NCBI GenBank assembly: GCA_036925085.1
Contig: JAUPFP010000003.1
Coordinates: 13,518,675-13,582,674 of the forward strand
Direction: 5' to 3'
DNA length: 64,000 nucleotides
Source of the DNA: Brachycybe producta
Taxonomy: Eukaryota > Arthropoda > Diplopoda > Playtdesmida > Andrognathidae
Positions within the stretch are counted from its first letter, which is position 1. Each line of letters opens with the position of its first letter. The notes under the pieces were generated by a model, which searched no databases, had not been told where the DNA came from, and saw only the letters and a program-made list of their open reading frames with translations. Position numbers and translations under genes: made by a program. Shown one piece after another: positions 12,430 through 25,222 of the stretch.

Positions 12430-12990
12430 TTTTACCAATTGGTAGATGGTGTTTTCTGCGACTCGTTTCTTCCTTTGATCGCGTGGTGCCCGCACGAGGA
12501 AGATTCAAGTCACAGAAGTAGCTGGATGGAGTCGGATTGCGATCGTCCTCCTGCATGGGGGTGAAATCAATGCAGAAGGATGGTGGCCATCCTGCTCTCT
12601 GTTGACACTGATATACATCTTCTCCTGTTGTTATTACCTGTAGAAGATGTTGTAGCTGCATCAGGATAGTATGTCTCCTGCCTTATGGTGTCTCCGGCCT
12701 CTGTAGAGAAAAGGTTAGTTTTGGAACATCAAGACAATGCAGTTTCTCATTGTAACACTTTTATTCATTTTTGTAAAGAAACATTAAGAATACAAAGATG
12801 AACGTTTGATATTAAAGGTGCGTCCTCATGCCCATGATGTGGTACGGAATTGATTCAACGTAATACAAAAAGACAAGGCAAGAATAAGGATGGAAAACAA
12901 AGAGGAACATGGTCCTTTTATACCTTGGACCTGTGTACACCTACGAGGTGTAACCAGGTTCAAGTGACTATGGTCCTAAGTGTAAATGGC
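12430..12990 (-). mobile_element. 5'-truncated LTR of the TGTAAC family
   Basis: The reverse complement matches the solo LTRs at 35643 and 38215: a GGTATAAAAGG-like promoter (about 12915), GGTGTACACAGGTCCAAGG, a CATCATGGGC segment and an AATAAA region. The TGTAACACCC start is missing, so the copy is truncated. Confidence 0.7.
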
Positions 12991-14265
12991 CTGAATCACC
13001 TGAATACTCGTATAACTTTTTGTGACAAATGGAATTTGTCATTATTTTAATGATTAATAAAAAAAATGCATACCAAAAGCATATAGCTATAATACCAGCT
13101 TGTTTTTAGCTAAGAAGATGCTTAACATTCAGCAGAATCGACACAATCACACGATATTACTGTCAAATTAGCTCAGCAGACAATTTGTTAAAATTTCTGA
13201 CTTATGTGTAATTTAATTAATATGATCGACTTTGCAAGAGTTTGCCATCTTTCAACACTACTTTCGCACTGCTAAATCTCTAAGGGTCATAACTTCAGAA
13301 CTTTTGAAGGACTTCTCTAAAGGTCGATTCAAATTATACGGAATGTACACGTCAAAATATTATACAATTGAAACGATCGGTACAGTTGCGATCCTGGCGC
13401 AATTTTTTGTAGAATGGTTCGGAACTTTGTCATCCCCCTGTACAGTTGTACAGAGTTGAGCCAGTTCTGCACACCTGGTTTCTCTTTCATTGTTGATAAG
13501 GACATAGAAGTCGTTATTTAGTTTGCACCTTGCCGGGGCCTAGGCTATTTCCTCCCAGTCCCACCCTTTAAGCAGCAGCACTAAGTCTATTGGCTTGCAT
13601 TTTTTTTTGTTTATCGTTTTTGAATAGAAGATGAGTCATGTGTAATATTTTTGGTGACCACTGGCAATCGTTTGATTGGTTCAGTTGGTTTTGATTTTTG
13701 TAATGGACCAATTGGAGGATTCAGAGAAATTCCTTTCCGAATCCTCTTCTAGGGATTTAAGTCTGTGTTTTGATGTGCAAAGGAAGTAGTCAGTTGTTGA
13801 ACTAGAAATAAACTGTTACTATGTTCAAAAAGTTACTGAAGTTTTATTTTATTTTCTGAGTTGAATGTCGAACTTTAACATTTCCCCCTTTTGGGACGCC
13901 GATCCAGGTGCAAACCAGGATACAACACTAACATGAGACTGAAGAGAATCACACAATCTAATGGCTTTCAATCAGGCTTTTAATCATGCCTAAAAAGTAA
14001 CAGACAGCAAAAAGATCCTTTTAAGCTGTAAAAGTTCATAAAAGAGGAAGTGGTGAGGAAACGAAAGGGACTAGTTTGTTCCCTTCCTCCTGAACCAGAA
14101 TAAAATAAGTGGCCTACCCTGCTGGAAATTATGTGCAGAAATTCTATAAAAAAGGGCAGAATTTGGCACCTTTATTCTGGAAGATATTTGCAGTTTTCCT
14201 GTAAATAAACCAGTAGAATATCTGCAGAATACAACTGTAGTATATCTGTATATTCCATCTGTGGT
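12991..14265. other. Gene-free stretch, possible old LTR
   Basis: No gene recognised. 13590-13900 has LTR-like traits: CCAAT-type motifs, a run ending in AATAAACTG, then TTTCCCCCTTTTGGGACGCCG. I could not find both ends or a target duplication. A block near 13000-13140 (CTCGTATAACTTTTTGTGAC) recurs at 15618-15740, so part of this is a dispersed repeat. Confidence 0.4.
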
Positions 14266-14270
14266 TCATT

Positions 14271-14480
14271 TTAGGACAAATGGTATTAGGGCAAATGTCC
14301 CTTTAGGGCAAATGGTTTTAGTTTCAATCATCTTTTTAGGACGAATGGTTTTAGGCCATTTTTGGTTTTGGGCCTTTGGGTTTTAGGCCATTATTTAGTC
14401 CATTTAGGGCACATGTCTTTAGGGCAAATGTCCTTATTTTTATAGCAAATGTTTTTGGGCAAGTGGATTTAGGTTGTGTA
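14271..14480. repeat. AGGGCAAATG-type minisatellite
   Basis: Imperfect copies of a roughly 32-bp unit containing TTTAGGGCAAATGGTTTTAG. The same satellite occurs in reverse orientation at 32373-32760. Confidence 0.7.
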
Positions 14481-14489
14481 AAACCAGTT

Positions 14490-15345
14490 CGAATTTTCAT
14501 CTTTTATATGGGAAAATTAAACAGAATATTAAAACTCAAAACAGTGGTGACTTTATTAGTTATTTTCGCAACTGACTACCGAATTGTGTGTATTAAAAAT
14601 TGTTATTTCCCAGGCGAAGCCGGGTATATAAGAAATGACACTTGTCGTCATTATTTTAACAAGTGTAAATGCATTTGTAAAAAAAAATCAAGTTTGAATT
14701 TCTGCCACTTTCTTCCACTCTAATGGCGGATTTTGTTATGTTAAATTTGAAACATGTCTCGCACCATTGTAGACCACAGCAGAATGTGGTAGAGGGCCTT
14801 AATTTAAACAAGAGTTTCTACTCAGTTGGTGCCGCCACCAGCTGGCTTGTCACTAAACTAATACAAGAATAATAACTAGTGTTAAAAAAACGTGTTTTTT
14901 TTCCATTTCCCAACCTTACTAGTGTTGAAAATGAACGTGTGACAAACTGGCGATGTTTGTCATCTTTGCGACACATGTGAACACCACCACCCATGCAATC
15001 AATATAGTATGCTGAAAACAAACACTTTTTTGTGGTAATGTACAAAGTGTTTCACGTGAAGTAGGCCAAAGACATGTCAATAATTGTTTGCTCAAAGTCA
15101 ACTCCCGTGTTTTACTATGGAAATGGAAGTATTTATACCAGAGCAGCAAACAAATTGTGTTTATCTATGTTTTTAGTACTACAGTATGTTTTCTAAGTGC
15201 TTCTTATTGAAAACAAAAACCCTTTTTTATGAGGGGGGGGGGGGTTGTGTTTTGAGGCTGTTGCTTGCATTGTTGTTCATCTCTTCTATCTCTTTGGTTC
15301 GTTTTCAATGTTTCTTCGGACTAATCAGTTTTGACCAAAGCGGTG
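14490..15345. other. Gene-free stretch; empty site of the foldback element
   Basis: No gene recognised. 14812-14940 matches 26985-27047 joined to 27959-28110, so this is the uninterrupted counterpart of the foldback insertion at 27.05 kb. GCCGCCACCAGCTGGCTTG near 14830 recurs at 27000, near 39250 and, weakly, near 60830, at or near unit starts. A run of 12 G follows at 15233. Confidence 0.5.
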
Positions 15346-15353
15346 CTAGCTGG

Positions 15354-15519
15354 CAGGCCCGGACTGGCCCGGCCGGCTGACCGGTGATCGCCGGTCAATT
15401 GGGGGCCAAAAGAAAATGGGGGCTGAAGGTTTATAAGGGGCAAATCATTGGTTATTTTGGTGCTAGGCCAAGGCAATTTCATAGCCGGTGGGGCCAACCA
15501 CTAGCCAGTCCGGGCCCTG
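15354..15519. mobile_element. hAT-type MITE
   Basis: A 166-bp element with ends CAGGCCCGGACTGGC and GCCAGTCCGGGCCCTG and a perfect 8-bp target duplication CTAGCTGG (15346-15353 and 15520-15527). A sister copy lies at 54598-54733. Confidence 0.92.
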
Positions 15520-15529
15520 CTAGCTGGTA

Positions 15530-16440
15530 ATGGACTTGGTTATTTACTCGTTGACCATTTTTATGGCTTGAATCGACGCAACCACCAGCTATGTCTCAGG
15601 CATAATCCTATTAAACAGATACTCGCATAACTTTTTGTGACAAATGGAATTTGTCATTATTTTGATGATGAACAAAAAAAAAATGCAAAGCCAAAGCATA
15701 TAACTATAATACCAGCTTGTTCTCAGTTAAAGAGACCATTACGCTCAGGATTTTTTTTATTGAAATATCGTCTAGACTTACCCAACAATTGCTAAAATAA
15801 TTTTTAAAATTAAAAATAAGACATTAAAATTATAAAAATATTTAAAAATGAAGTGACTCTTATTAGTCACCTAACGACGCCATTTTAAATTTCTAAAAAC
15901 GAACGTCTCCCCTTCAATTTAGTGGCAAATGTTGTCTCCTCACATTTCCATAATTCTTTAATGAAATACATGTATTCCCTATGTATTCCCTCTTTCCAAT
16001 CAACTCGAGAGCCACGTGGACAGGTGGGATAATTCCAATATTAAATCCACAGTACTTTCAAATGAATACGGAATACATGTATTTGAATAGTGAATTCAAA
16101 GTAATGCGAGGTGACAACACAGGCAAAAGGCTTAAATACCGATATATGGATATTTTTTGAGTAGAGGAGTATACTTTTTATTCTGAGACATATGTTCTTG
16201 TTTTTATGGTCACAGCCATCAATCATTCATAAAAGCTTCCTGTAGGTTACTGCCTAGTGGATGGGTTGTCAGGCATTACACATGTTAATCTTGTTTGTCT
16301 GTATCTTACAAAGCTGCATGAGAGTTCATCATGTTGTGTTGCTGTTACTTGTGATGGTGCAGCATCCAATTTGAGCATGTTTGTTGATTTTGGTGCTAAG
16401 CTAGACTGCAAAAATGAGTTACAAAATTGGTTTGAACATC
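15530..16440. other. Gene-free AT-rich stretch
   Basis: No gene or complete element recognised. It contains the repeat shared with 13.0 kb (15618-15740) and a short piece of the LINE tail repeat (CAACTCGAGAGCCACGTGG near 16000). Short open frames here show no homology I recognise. Confidence 0.4.
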
Positions 16441-16630
16441 CAATGGACACAAAACGGCGGCAAAAATGAACACAAAATGGCGGCGAAAATGGACACAAAA
16501 TGGCGGCGCAAATGGACACAAAATGCCGGCGAAAATGGACACAAAATGCCGGCGAAAATGGACACAAATTTGTGTTCATTTTAGCCGCCATTTTCATTGC
16601 CATTTTGTGTCCATATTCGCCGGCTAAAGT
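16441..16630. repeat. GGACACAAAATGGCGGCG minisatellite with hairpin
   Basis: About five tandem copies of a roughly 23-bp unit, followed by an inverted stretch (16572-16620) so that the last copies fold back on 16500-16570. The 118-aa minus-strand frame over it is the repeat read through. It directly precedes the second copy of the duplicated block. Confidence 0.75.
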
Positions 16631-17140
16631 TTGTGAAAAAGTTATCTTCCCCGGATTAGCCTATTCGAAAATAATTGAATAAATAAAGCGAGTGATTCGG
16701 AATCATTCTCTTAATTTATTCAATTATTTTCGAAAATACAGCGACTTTCATTTCGTTTTTGTGCGCTGGGGTCGCCCTTTATAGAAAAAATTTGTTCTCC
16801 ATTCAATCAAACAATTTCCAGAACTGTATACAAGAACAGTAAATTAATAGTTGTAAATTAAAAGAAATAAGGAAATACAAAGAAGGTATGTATATTAACA
16901 ATGAATGTATTTTAAAAACGAATTTTATGTTAATTTTTGAAAAAAGGGAAAATTTATTTAATATGTGGCAAGAAATTTAATCAACTCCAGTGATAAAACC
17001 ACATATTTTTGCATTTGGAAGTTTATTCTGAAACATAATCGCGAGAAAATTCTCTTAAGAGATTGTGCTACCCCTTCTAGTTTCTAAAACCCTTTCTAGT
17101 TTCTCTTATTTTTTGCTCTCTTCTGAAAGACTGAATAACA

Positions 17141-19161
17141 TTAATAACAGCATTTTGGCTGACTGATTTTGTATTGCTCGGCATTTGAAGTCAAGGTTTT
17201 GGCAACAGCTTGGCATTCGCTGCTTAAATCCGGACCAAACGAATGATAGCAGACATAAATAACTACGATAACAAATGAAATATTATGGTTAGTAAGAAAT
17301 GTACGATGACTGTCACCAACATTCAACTTACTTTGTCTAGTTACAGCGCTGTCACAAAAGTAAACAAGAAAGACACCATTGCTTAAACTTTCAAAATAAG
17401 CTGGTACTGGCTGCGATGCTAAGAAAGAAATTCATTCAATCGAATCTTTTTTTAATGTGGCTGAATAGCTATTTATTTTGTTTTTGTTCCTCTGGATGGC
17501 GCCACTGCAGTGTGGCTGTTAAGTTCCATAGAAAGTCTATTTCCCTACAGCTGAAATTTTGAGAAAATATTTTTTTTTTCAAGAAAACATTTTTCAAGAA
17601 AATCTTTACAAAAAAATTCAGTGGTTTAGAAACTAGAATACAGTAGTTGGTGCGAATGCTACTGCCATGGCACCAGCCGATGGGAAGAAGAAAAAAAAAA
17701 ACAATATCTATTCAGCACTCTTAATTGAAAAAAAAATAATTACGTTATACTAAATTATAAAACTTACTGCCAAAATATTGAAACTAAATAGATCCCGTGC
17801 TGTTCCTAGTGCGTATTGCAACCTCGAAAAACACAGCCGTCGAATTACTGCAATAAATTTATTTTATTAATATAGGCAAATTTGGTGTTCAGTAAACTTT
17901 CCTTTTGCACAATTAGGAGAATAGAAGACGCTTTAACACGTGCACGCGCTGCACTATGCCATACAAGCAATGTTAAGCAAAATTTGACATTTCGGTAAAA
18001 ACATGATCGCGGTTCTAAATACAAATCTCTCTTCAAACTGAATTTTGAACAATAATTATTGAAGTCGCAATCCCTTCTTGAATATTGTGGCCAGGTAGTA
18101 ACATCTCTCGGTTGCAATATTTAAAGGCGTTTTTATTTTATACAATTTTGAATTATGCTAATTTGCTTCCCTCATGTTAAAGACAATTGACTTTAAAAAA
18201 GGTAAATTTTGCTAGCCACCTTTCGGTTCTTTAATCTCATATTTCATCTTTTAAAAAAATTGGGCCTATTTCTTAATATGTTCTTCAGGTATTAAGATAA
18301 ATTCATGTTGTTTCGAATTGCTGTTTGGTTGCTAGAGCAACTTAAGCAACTTTTGAACCGCAAAATTGACTGTATTTAGTGACACGCGAAACTGGAGTGA
18401 TTTCTAGGCTCTTAAGAACAAAATCAAACTTTGACCAAATTTATACTAAAATACTTAAAAGAACTTGAATTTGAATAAAAAATGTATTCTGCAAGCAACC
18501 CAGAGGGCCTATGACAGAGGGAATTATTACTTAGCTCAAAATCAAATAAAAACAAATTGTTAAAATAACCATTTAATGAATAGAAATAACAATATTTAAT
18601 GACTCTCTATTTGTGACAAAGTTACTTTAAAATGCAACATTGAAGGAAATTTACGAACTAGAGGCCTCATTACGAAAAAAAGTCATAACATTGTGATGAT
18701 CGTATTTTGTGATGTCTCAATGCTTGTACACTATTATTTTATGACTATCATGTTGTTCTGTACACCAGTGAATAACAGTGACTGTTACAAGGTTCGAGTT
18801 GACAATTTACTTACTGTCCTACAAAAATATTATTTTCTTTCATAAAAAATAAAAACCTATACTTACATCTTGAACACAAAAAAAACCACTTGATAAGTGT
18901 CATAATCCGTTACGAACACTTTGTAACACGAATTTTTGGTGTCCAAATTAATTATGTAATCGCAAGTAAAAACTCCATAACTCTGAAAAGCAAATCATAA
19001 GGCATATTAATACTAGAATTATGTTGACTAATTAATACATCAAAACTTGCCTTTGAATAAGAAACATCGGTTGTGGGTTTAGTGCATTCAAAGCTTAGAG
19101 AAAAAGGTAAAACACTCAAAAAACACAAAATGCCAATGAGTCCCGTTAATAATGGAAACAT
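17141..19161 (-). pseudogene. Subfamily A copy 3 (A3), nonsense codon in exon 3
   Basis: Exons 19161-19051, 18982-18867, 17847-17768, 17400-17332 and 17262-17141 keep the family's splice sites and phases, including the GCAAGT donor of intron 1. Exon 3 contains TAG (17784-17786) where A2 and A4 have TAC; this stops the protein at codon 97 of about 165. The TATA-like stretch is also altered (ATACATAC near 19260 instead of ATATATAC). The signal peptide MFPLLTGLIGILCFLSVLPF and the C-terminal ISQPKCCY are otherwise intact. The copy is therefore recently disabled, or makes a truncated product. It is the most compact copy, with no transposon insertion seen in its introns. Confidence 0.75.
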
Positions 19162-19561
19162 TCTCAAAATCCGACCCTGAATTCAGTAAAAACTTGCACA
19201 CAGTAGTAGCTTTTTCGAACCTGCAAATAAAGCTCAATTAAACTGCTACCAACTGTTCAATACATACTGTATGTATACGACACGTACTTCCATTTGGTTA
19301 TAAATAGCTTTACACCTGATCCATGTGAATGCTATAAAAATTTAAGTCCTGTGTAATATATTAGATTTTTATTTTTATCAACCACTTTTAACATATATCC
19401 ATAATACTCAACCTGACATCAACGAGTGCGATAACTCAACATGAAGCTACTTAAGCGAGACAAACAAAAACATAATTCAAAGTGCATATAAGTATTAAAT
19501 TGTTAGTCACACAAACATAACTATTAAAATGCAAAAAAACACTGGTTAGAACTACCTAACA

Positions 19562-19720
19562 CTGATGGTTAACACCAGGGACGTCATTTCATTTTTTTTT
19601 TCAGAGGGGGGGGGGGCAAACCTGACCACCTTGTCAATTTATTTGACAAAACAGGTGGGGATATTGGGGGGGGGGTATCGAATATTCAATATATATTTTT
19701 ATTCCAAATTTATAAAAAAA
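19562..19720. other. Repeat fragment with two G-runs
   Basis: This follows the A3 5' flank and starts CAGGGACGTCATTTC, which looks like a DNA-transposon end. It has two G-runs (19605-19616 and 19666-19674). No matching second end was found. Confidence 0.35.
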
Positions 19721-19890
19721 TAGTGGGGTAACCCGTCATAAATGACGGGAGTAAAATTCTCAGGCAATTGTGCGCATGCGCGTCGTTTGTTCCTTTTTTT
19801 TACTCCTTTCATTTCAATTTCAGTCACCCCCTCTTTTTTCCCCCTCCACGTTTCTCTCTCCCCCCCCCCCCACCATTCTCTACACTTTCA
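19721..19890 (+). repeat. R1 repeat, truncated copy
   Basis: It starts TAGTGGGGTAACCCGTCATA and carries the R1 palindrome CCCGTCATAAATGACGGG and GCGCATGCGCGTCG. It is cut where the A4 3' flank begins (TTTCAATGATAAAACC). Confidence 0.8.
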
Positions 19891-20043
19891 ATGATAAAAC
19901 CACATATTTTTGCATTCGGAAGTTTATTCTGAAACATAACCGCATGAAGATTCTCTTAAGAGACTGTGCTACCTCTTCTAGGTTCTAAAACACTTTCTAG
20001 TTTTTCTTATTTTTTTTGCTCTATTCTGAAAGACTGAATAACA

Positions 20044-23000
20044 TTAATAACAGCATTTTGGCTGACTGATTTTGTATTCCTCGGCATTTGAAGTCAAGTT
20101 TTCGGCAACAGCTTGGCAATCGCTGCTTAAATCGGGACCAAGCGAATGATAGCAGACATAAATAACTACGATAACAAATGAAATATTATTGTTAGTTATA
20201 AATGTATGATGACTGTCACCAACATTCAACTTACTTTGACTAGTTACATCGCTGTCACAAAAGTAAGCAAGAAAAACACCACTGCTTAAACTTTCAAAAT
20301 ATGCTGGTACTGGCTGCGAACCTAAGAAAAAAATTCATTTAATCGGATCTTTTTTTTATTGTGGCTGAATAGATATTTATTTTGTTTTTGTTCCTCTGAA
20401 TGGCGCCACTGCAGTGTGGCTGTTAAGTTCCATAAGAAGTCTCTTTCTCTCCAACTGAAATTTTGAGAACTTTTTTTTTCAAGAGAACATTTTTAGAAAC
20501 TAGAATAGTTGGTGATAATGTGACGGACCTTTTTTGTCTTGGTAGAATCTGCTCAATTTGGCAGTATGAGCGAGTTTTCACTCGTATCTTAAGTGGTTGG
20601 CTAGGTCACTTATTCTACCTGGCCCGGGAGGATTAGGCCGATATAATACCTAGTTAACATCCTCACTAGTCTCTTTGCAAAAAGACTCACAGTTTTAGAA
20701 AATCTTTTGTTTTTGTACTCCAGCAGACTTTTGTCCGTAAATTATCCTTAAAGATGGTGTTGACTGCTTTCCTCGAATTGGCAGGTTTGCACCCAATCGT
20801 TGACTTGTAGTAGACGATGAAGTGTAAAGCTGCAATTCATGATGAATGCAAAGTTGTGAAAAAGAATAAATAAATTCACTACTGGTTTTAAAGTAAATGA
20901 GAATTTATTTCGTAGATAAAGATAATATTCCGAACTTGGTTTAACACACCAAAATATTCTACAAAAATATTGCATCAAAATCTATCCCAAGTCGGGCATA
21001 GATTCTCTGTTTTAGAGGGAACATCAAACATAAAAATACGTCTCTATTTATACCCTGAAAATCCACAAGTCAGATTCTCAGGACACTTTTCTCTGATTGG
21101 TTAATTAAAAGTTTGAGACCAAATAGACCAATCAAAGGATTGGTCTATTGGCCAAACTGATGACTCAGGCGTTTTTCTAAGAAGGGGAGAAAATGTAAAC
21201 AACTTCAAATTAAACCCTATAAGATTTCACTCATGTGGAAGTGGAATACATTGGGAATGAGGGGAGAAACAGATAAGGTCAAGTTAAAAATAGAATCTGG
21301 GTCAATCGGTACCTAAATGTACCGAGTGGCCCAGAAGCTACAAACAAAATATACACAATGTAACATAAGTTTGAAACCCCAAAATAAACGGCACTAAAAG
21401 AAAAATAAAAGCGGCGGGCCGAAAACGTCTCAATAATGCTAAACAGAAAACGAAAAAATTGGTCGTTTTCAAACTACTATAAAATAGCTTATGTTTTAAG
21501 ATATTGCTAAGAAAGAAAAAATACTTTTAGCATTACCTTTTACCATTCTAATTTTAATAACAATTTGAATTATTTTTTTTTTTTTTATTTTTTTTTAAAG
21601 GTTTCCTTTACGTTTTCGCGTCCAAATTTTACAAAAACATCTATGGAGTTTAAGCATCAGCTACTGCCATGGCACCAGCCAATGAGAAGAAGAAGAAAAA
21701 AAACTATCTATTCAGCGCCCTTAATTGAAAAAAATAATTACCTTATACTAAATTATAAAACTTACTGCCAAAATATTGAAAGTAAATAGATCCCGTGCTG
21801 TTCCTAGTGCTTGTTGCAACCTCGGAAGACACAGCCGTCGAATTACTGCAATAGATTTATTTTATTAATATAGGCAAATTTGGTGTTCAGTAAACTTTCC
21901 TTTTGCATAATTAGGAGAATAGAAGACGCTCTAACACGTGCACGCGCTGCACGATGCCATACAAGCAATGTTAAGCAAAATTTGACATTTCGGTAAAAAC
22001 ATGATCGCGGTTCTAAATACAAATCTCTCTTCAAACTGAATTTTGAACAATAACTGAAGTCGCAATCCCTTCTTGAATATTGTGGCCCGGTATTAACATC
22101 TCTCGGTTGCAATATTTAAAGGCGTTTTTATTTTATACAATTTTGAATTATGCTAATTTGCTTCCCTCATGTTAAAGACAATTGACTTTAAGCCACCTTT
22201 CGGTTCTTTAATCTCATATTTCATCTTTAAAAAAAATCGGGCGTATTTCTTAATATGTTCTTCAGGTATTAAGATAAATTCATCGTGTTACGAACTGCCG
22301 TTTGGTTGCTAGAGCAACTTAAGCAACTTTTGAACCGCAAAATGAACTGTTTCGTGACACGCGAAACTGTGGAGTGATTTCTACGCTCTTAAGTACAAAA
22401 TCAAACTTTGACCAAATTTATACTAAAATATTTAAGTGAATTTGAATAAAAAATTTATTCTGCAAGCAACCCAGATGGCCTATGACAGAGGGAATTACCA
22501 CTTAGCTCAAAATCAGATAAAAAACACATTGTTAAAATAACTATTTAATGAATAGAAATAACAATATATAATTACTCTCTATTTGTGACAAAGTTACTTT
22601 AAAATGCAACATTTAAGAAAATTTACGAACTAGAGGCCTCATTACGAAAAAAAAAGTCAAAAAATTGTGACGATCATATTTGGTGATGTCTCAATGCTTG
22701 TACACTATTATTTTATGACTATCATGTTGTTCTGTACACCAGTGAATAACAGTGACTGTTACATAATAATAATTTGTAATTTGCTTTTGTGACAAAGTTA
22801 CAAAGTTCGATATGACAATTTACTTACTGTCCTACGAAAGTATTATTTTCTTTCAGAAAAAAATAAAAACCTATGCTTACATCTTGGACACAAATAAAAC
22901 CTCTTGATAAGTGACATAATCCGTTACAAACACTTTGTAACACGAATTATTGGTGGCCATATTAATTATGTAATCGCAAGTAAAAACTCCATAACTCTGA

Positions 23001-23185
23001 AAAGCAAATCATAAGGCATATTAATACTAGAATTATGTTGACTAATAAATACATCATTAAACATCAAAACTTGCCTGCGAATAAGAAGAATCGGATGTGG
23101 CTTTAGTGCATTCAAAGCTTAGAGAAAAAGGCAAAACACTCAAAAAACACAAAATGCCAATGAGTCCCATTAATAATGGAAACAT
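20044..23185 (-). CDS. Secreted Cys-containing protein, subfamily A copy 4 (A4)
   Basis: Exons 23185-23075, 22996-22881, 21845-21766, 20303-20235 and 20165-20044 form an intact 165-aa frame. Exon 3 is 3 bp shorter than in A1 and A2. Exon 1 encodes MFPLLMGLIGILCFLSVLPF, then SLSFECTKATSDSSYSQ. The protein ends ISQPKCCY, and eight cysteines include the exon 2/exon 5 pair. Intron 1 begins GCAAGT. Intron 3 contains a solo LTR (20519-21432). The TATA-like stretch is near 23283. The mature N-terminus (FECTKATSDSSYSQ) and 5' flank resemble A1 rather than the neighbouring A3, which suggests sequence exchange. A4 and A2 look like the most canonical A genes. Function unrecognised. Confidence 0.75.
20519..21432 (-). 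mobile_element. Solo LTR in intron 3 of A4
   Basis: A 914-bp element from TGTGACGGACC to AACGTCTCA with a 4-bp target duplication ATAA (20515-20518 and 21433-21436). The empty site GATAATGCTAAAC is seen in A1. Internal features (a TTTATT complement, CCAAT-type motifs) suggest transcription on the minus strand, so orientation is tentative. Confidence 0.75.
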
Positions 23186-23674
23186 TCTCAAAATCCGACA
23201 CTGAAATCAGTAAAAACTTGCACACAGTAATAGCTTTTTCAAACCTGCAAATAAAACTCAATTAAACTGTTACCAACTGTTCAATATATACTGTATGTAC
23301 AGTACATGTACTTCAAATTTGGTTATAAATTGCTCTACACCTGATTCATGTGAATGCTATAAAATTTAAATCCTGTCTATTGTATAATGAGTGTAATATA
23401 TTATATTTTTATTATCATCAATCACTCTAACATATGAATATTTATCAATAATACTCAACTTGACAACAACGAGTGTAATGACTCAACATGAGCGAGGCAA
23501 ACATAAACATAATTCAAAATGCATAACTTGTATTAAATTGTTAGTTGGACCTTGGATATGTTTCTTTGAATCAAAAACACTCGTTAGAACTGGCTAACAC
23601 TGATGGTTAACACTGGCTAGAACTTTTAAGTTAACACACATTGATAGTGCAGTGCGTTTCCTAGAGTTTGGGTA

Positions 23675-23897
23675 CAGTAAGACCATCGATGGATTACTGG
23701 AATACGTCAGTTATCAAAACTGTCGATTATCGGAAACATTCTTTTTACTTAATTTTATGAAAATAAAAAATGTTCTTTGCAATTGTTTTGTTCTTCAATT
23801 TCTCCACCTTTTTTAATGAGAGTTCGATTATATGAATTTTTAATTTTCGGAACTATGCATGTGAGACATATTAGTTCCGATAATCGATGTTCTACTG
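23675..23897. mobile_element. pogo/Tigger-type MITE
   Basis: Second complete copy of the 8333-8573 element, between TA dinucleotides, in the same position relative to A4 as the first has to A2. This supports block duplication. Confidence 0.72.
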
Positions 23898-23904
23898 TAT
23901 GTTG

Positions 23905-24920
23905 TATTTAGCTTCACTCTATGGCCCTGGGTTAATAAATTTGATAACTTGAAAAGGGGAATGAGTTAGGGCTAACAGATTGGTTCTGTTCCAGACAATT
24001 TGCCCATAAAGGGAACCACTATCCTTGTTTTGATTAAGTTGTGCCCCCTATGTTACTCAGTGTATACTTATTTTATTGACCTTATTTAAAAATAAAATAT
24101 TGGTTTCCTACCTTTTCTTGACGCTGTTTCGGATGTCCAGTTAACTTGTGGTTGTGGAGTTCATGCTGGTTTTGCACACTTAAATTAAACACCAACTTAA
24201 ATGACGATCACAGAACACAATGAAGTTTGCACACAATTTATTGTCTGAATGTGTAAATCAACCAAAATTATTTATAATTCTGAATGTTTAAACCAACCAA
24301 AAATTTTCAGAGTTCTGAATGTGTAAACCCAAAATATTTTAGAGTTCTATATGTGTAAACCAAAATACTTTCTAAGTGAATCAAACAATATACTAGGTTC
24401 CTATAGGAAACTAGTTAAAAAAAACTAAGTCCCCTGGTCCCTCTACAAACCACTTGTAATATTTTATCTCTCTCTCTCTCTAGCTGTAGACACTTTGCAC
24501 AAAACATTCTCCTTGAACTCTCTTTGAGAGTCTGCCACACTCTGTTTGAAAAATAAAAATATACTGAATATAATTCAGATTTTTAGTCAATTCTAGTCTC
24601 TAATTGGTCAATACGAAGTATTTATTTCATTATCTAATTGGTCAGCCTTACGATTGACAAGTGAAAATATTGTGATTGACAAGTGAAAATATTGTGATTG
24701 ACAAGTGAAAATATTGTGATTGACAGGGCCTACTAACATTGTAAAAACAGCTGTCACCTGTCTTATAAAAGTAGTGTTAGTGCAATGGCCAGGTGACAAT
24801 AGAACAATAGTATGTCTTATTTTGATTGACAGGCCACTTTAACATTACCTCTTATTGTGACAGTAAAGTATTATAAATTATAAACATAATTTTGACCTTT
24901 GTTATAAAGGTTAAGTTTTT
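23905..24920. other. Gene-free insertion region, possible LTR
   Basis: This sequence is absent between the pogo and Tc1 elements of the first block, so it was inserted here or lost there. It contains imperfect repeats of GTTCTGAATGTGTAAACC (24240-24370), a (CT)n tract and a 22-bp tandem repeat TGATTGACAAGTGAAAATAT.. (24651-24725, 3.4 copies). CCAAT-like motifs and an antisense AATAAA hint at an LTR on the minus strand, but ends were not resolved. Confidence 0.4.
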
Positions 24921-24929
24921 AAGTGTTTT

Positions 24930-25222
24930 ATTATTTTTTCTCACCCCATCATAGTTTCCGTAGGATATTCTCTGGTGTGCGCATGCGCATCATTTGTTCC
25001 TTTTTTACTCCTTTCATTTCAATTTCAGTCATCCCCTCTCACTTTTTTCCACTCCATGTTTCTCTCTCCCCTTCTACACTTTCCAACCTTTTCCCCTTTA
25101 CAATTTAATATCATGGGGTTCTTGGATGGGGAGTGTGCAACATATAGTTGACCTTGAGAAAAAAAGTGGTTTATTTATTCATTTAAATTTAAATTTATAT
25201 AAATTCCGACGTCCTTCATAGC
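24930..25222 (+). repeat. R1 repeat, 5'-truncated
   Basis: It matches R1 from TCTGGTGTGCGCATGCGC to AAATTCCGACGTCCTTCA, including the pyrimidine-rich block and ATCATGGGGTTCTTGGATGG. The usual GGGGTAACCCGTC start is missing. Confidence 0.75.

Noticed and set aside
16247..16603. 118-codon minus-strand frame
   Set aside because: It mostly follows the GGACACAAAATGGCGG minisatellite.
17845..22112. Frames of about 90 codons upstream of exon 3 in the A genes, ending INLLQ
   Set aside because: They lie inside intron 2, end at the exon 3 splice acceptor and are frameshifted in A1 and A2; similarity only reflects recent duplication.
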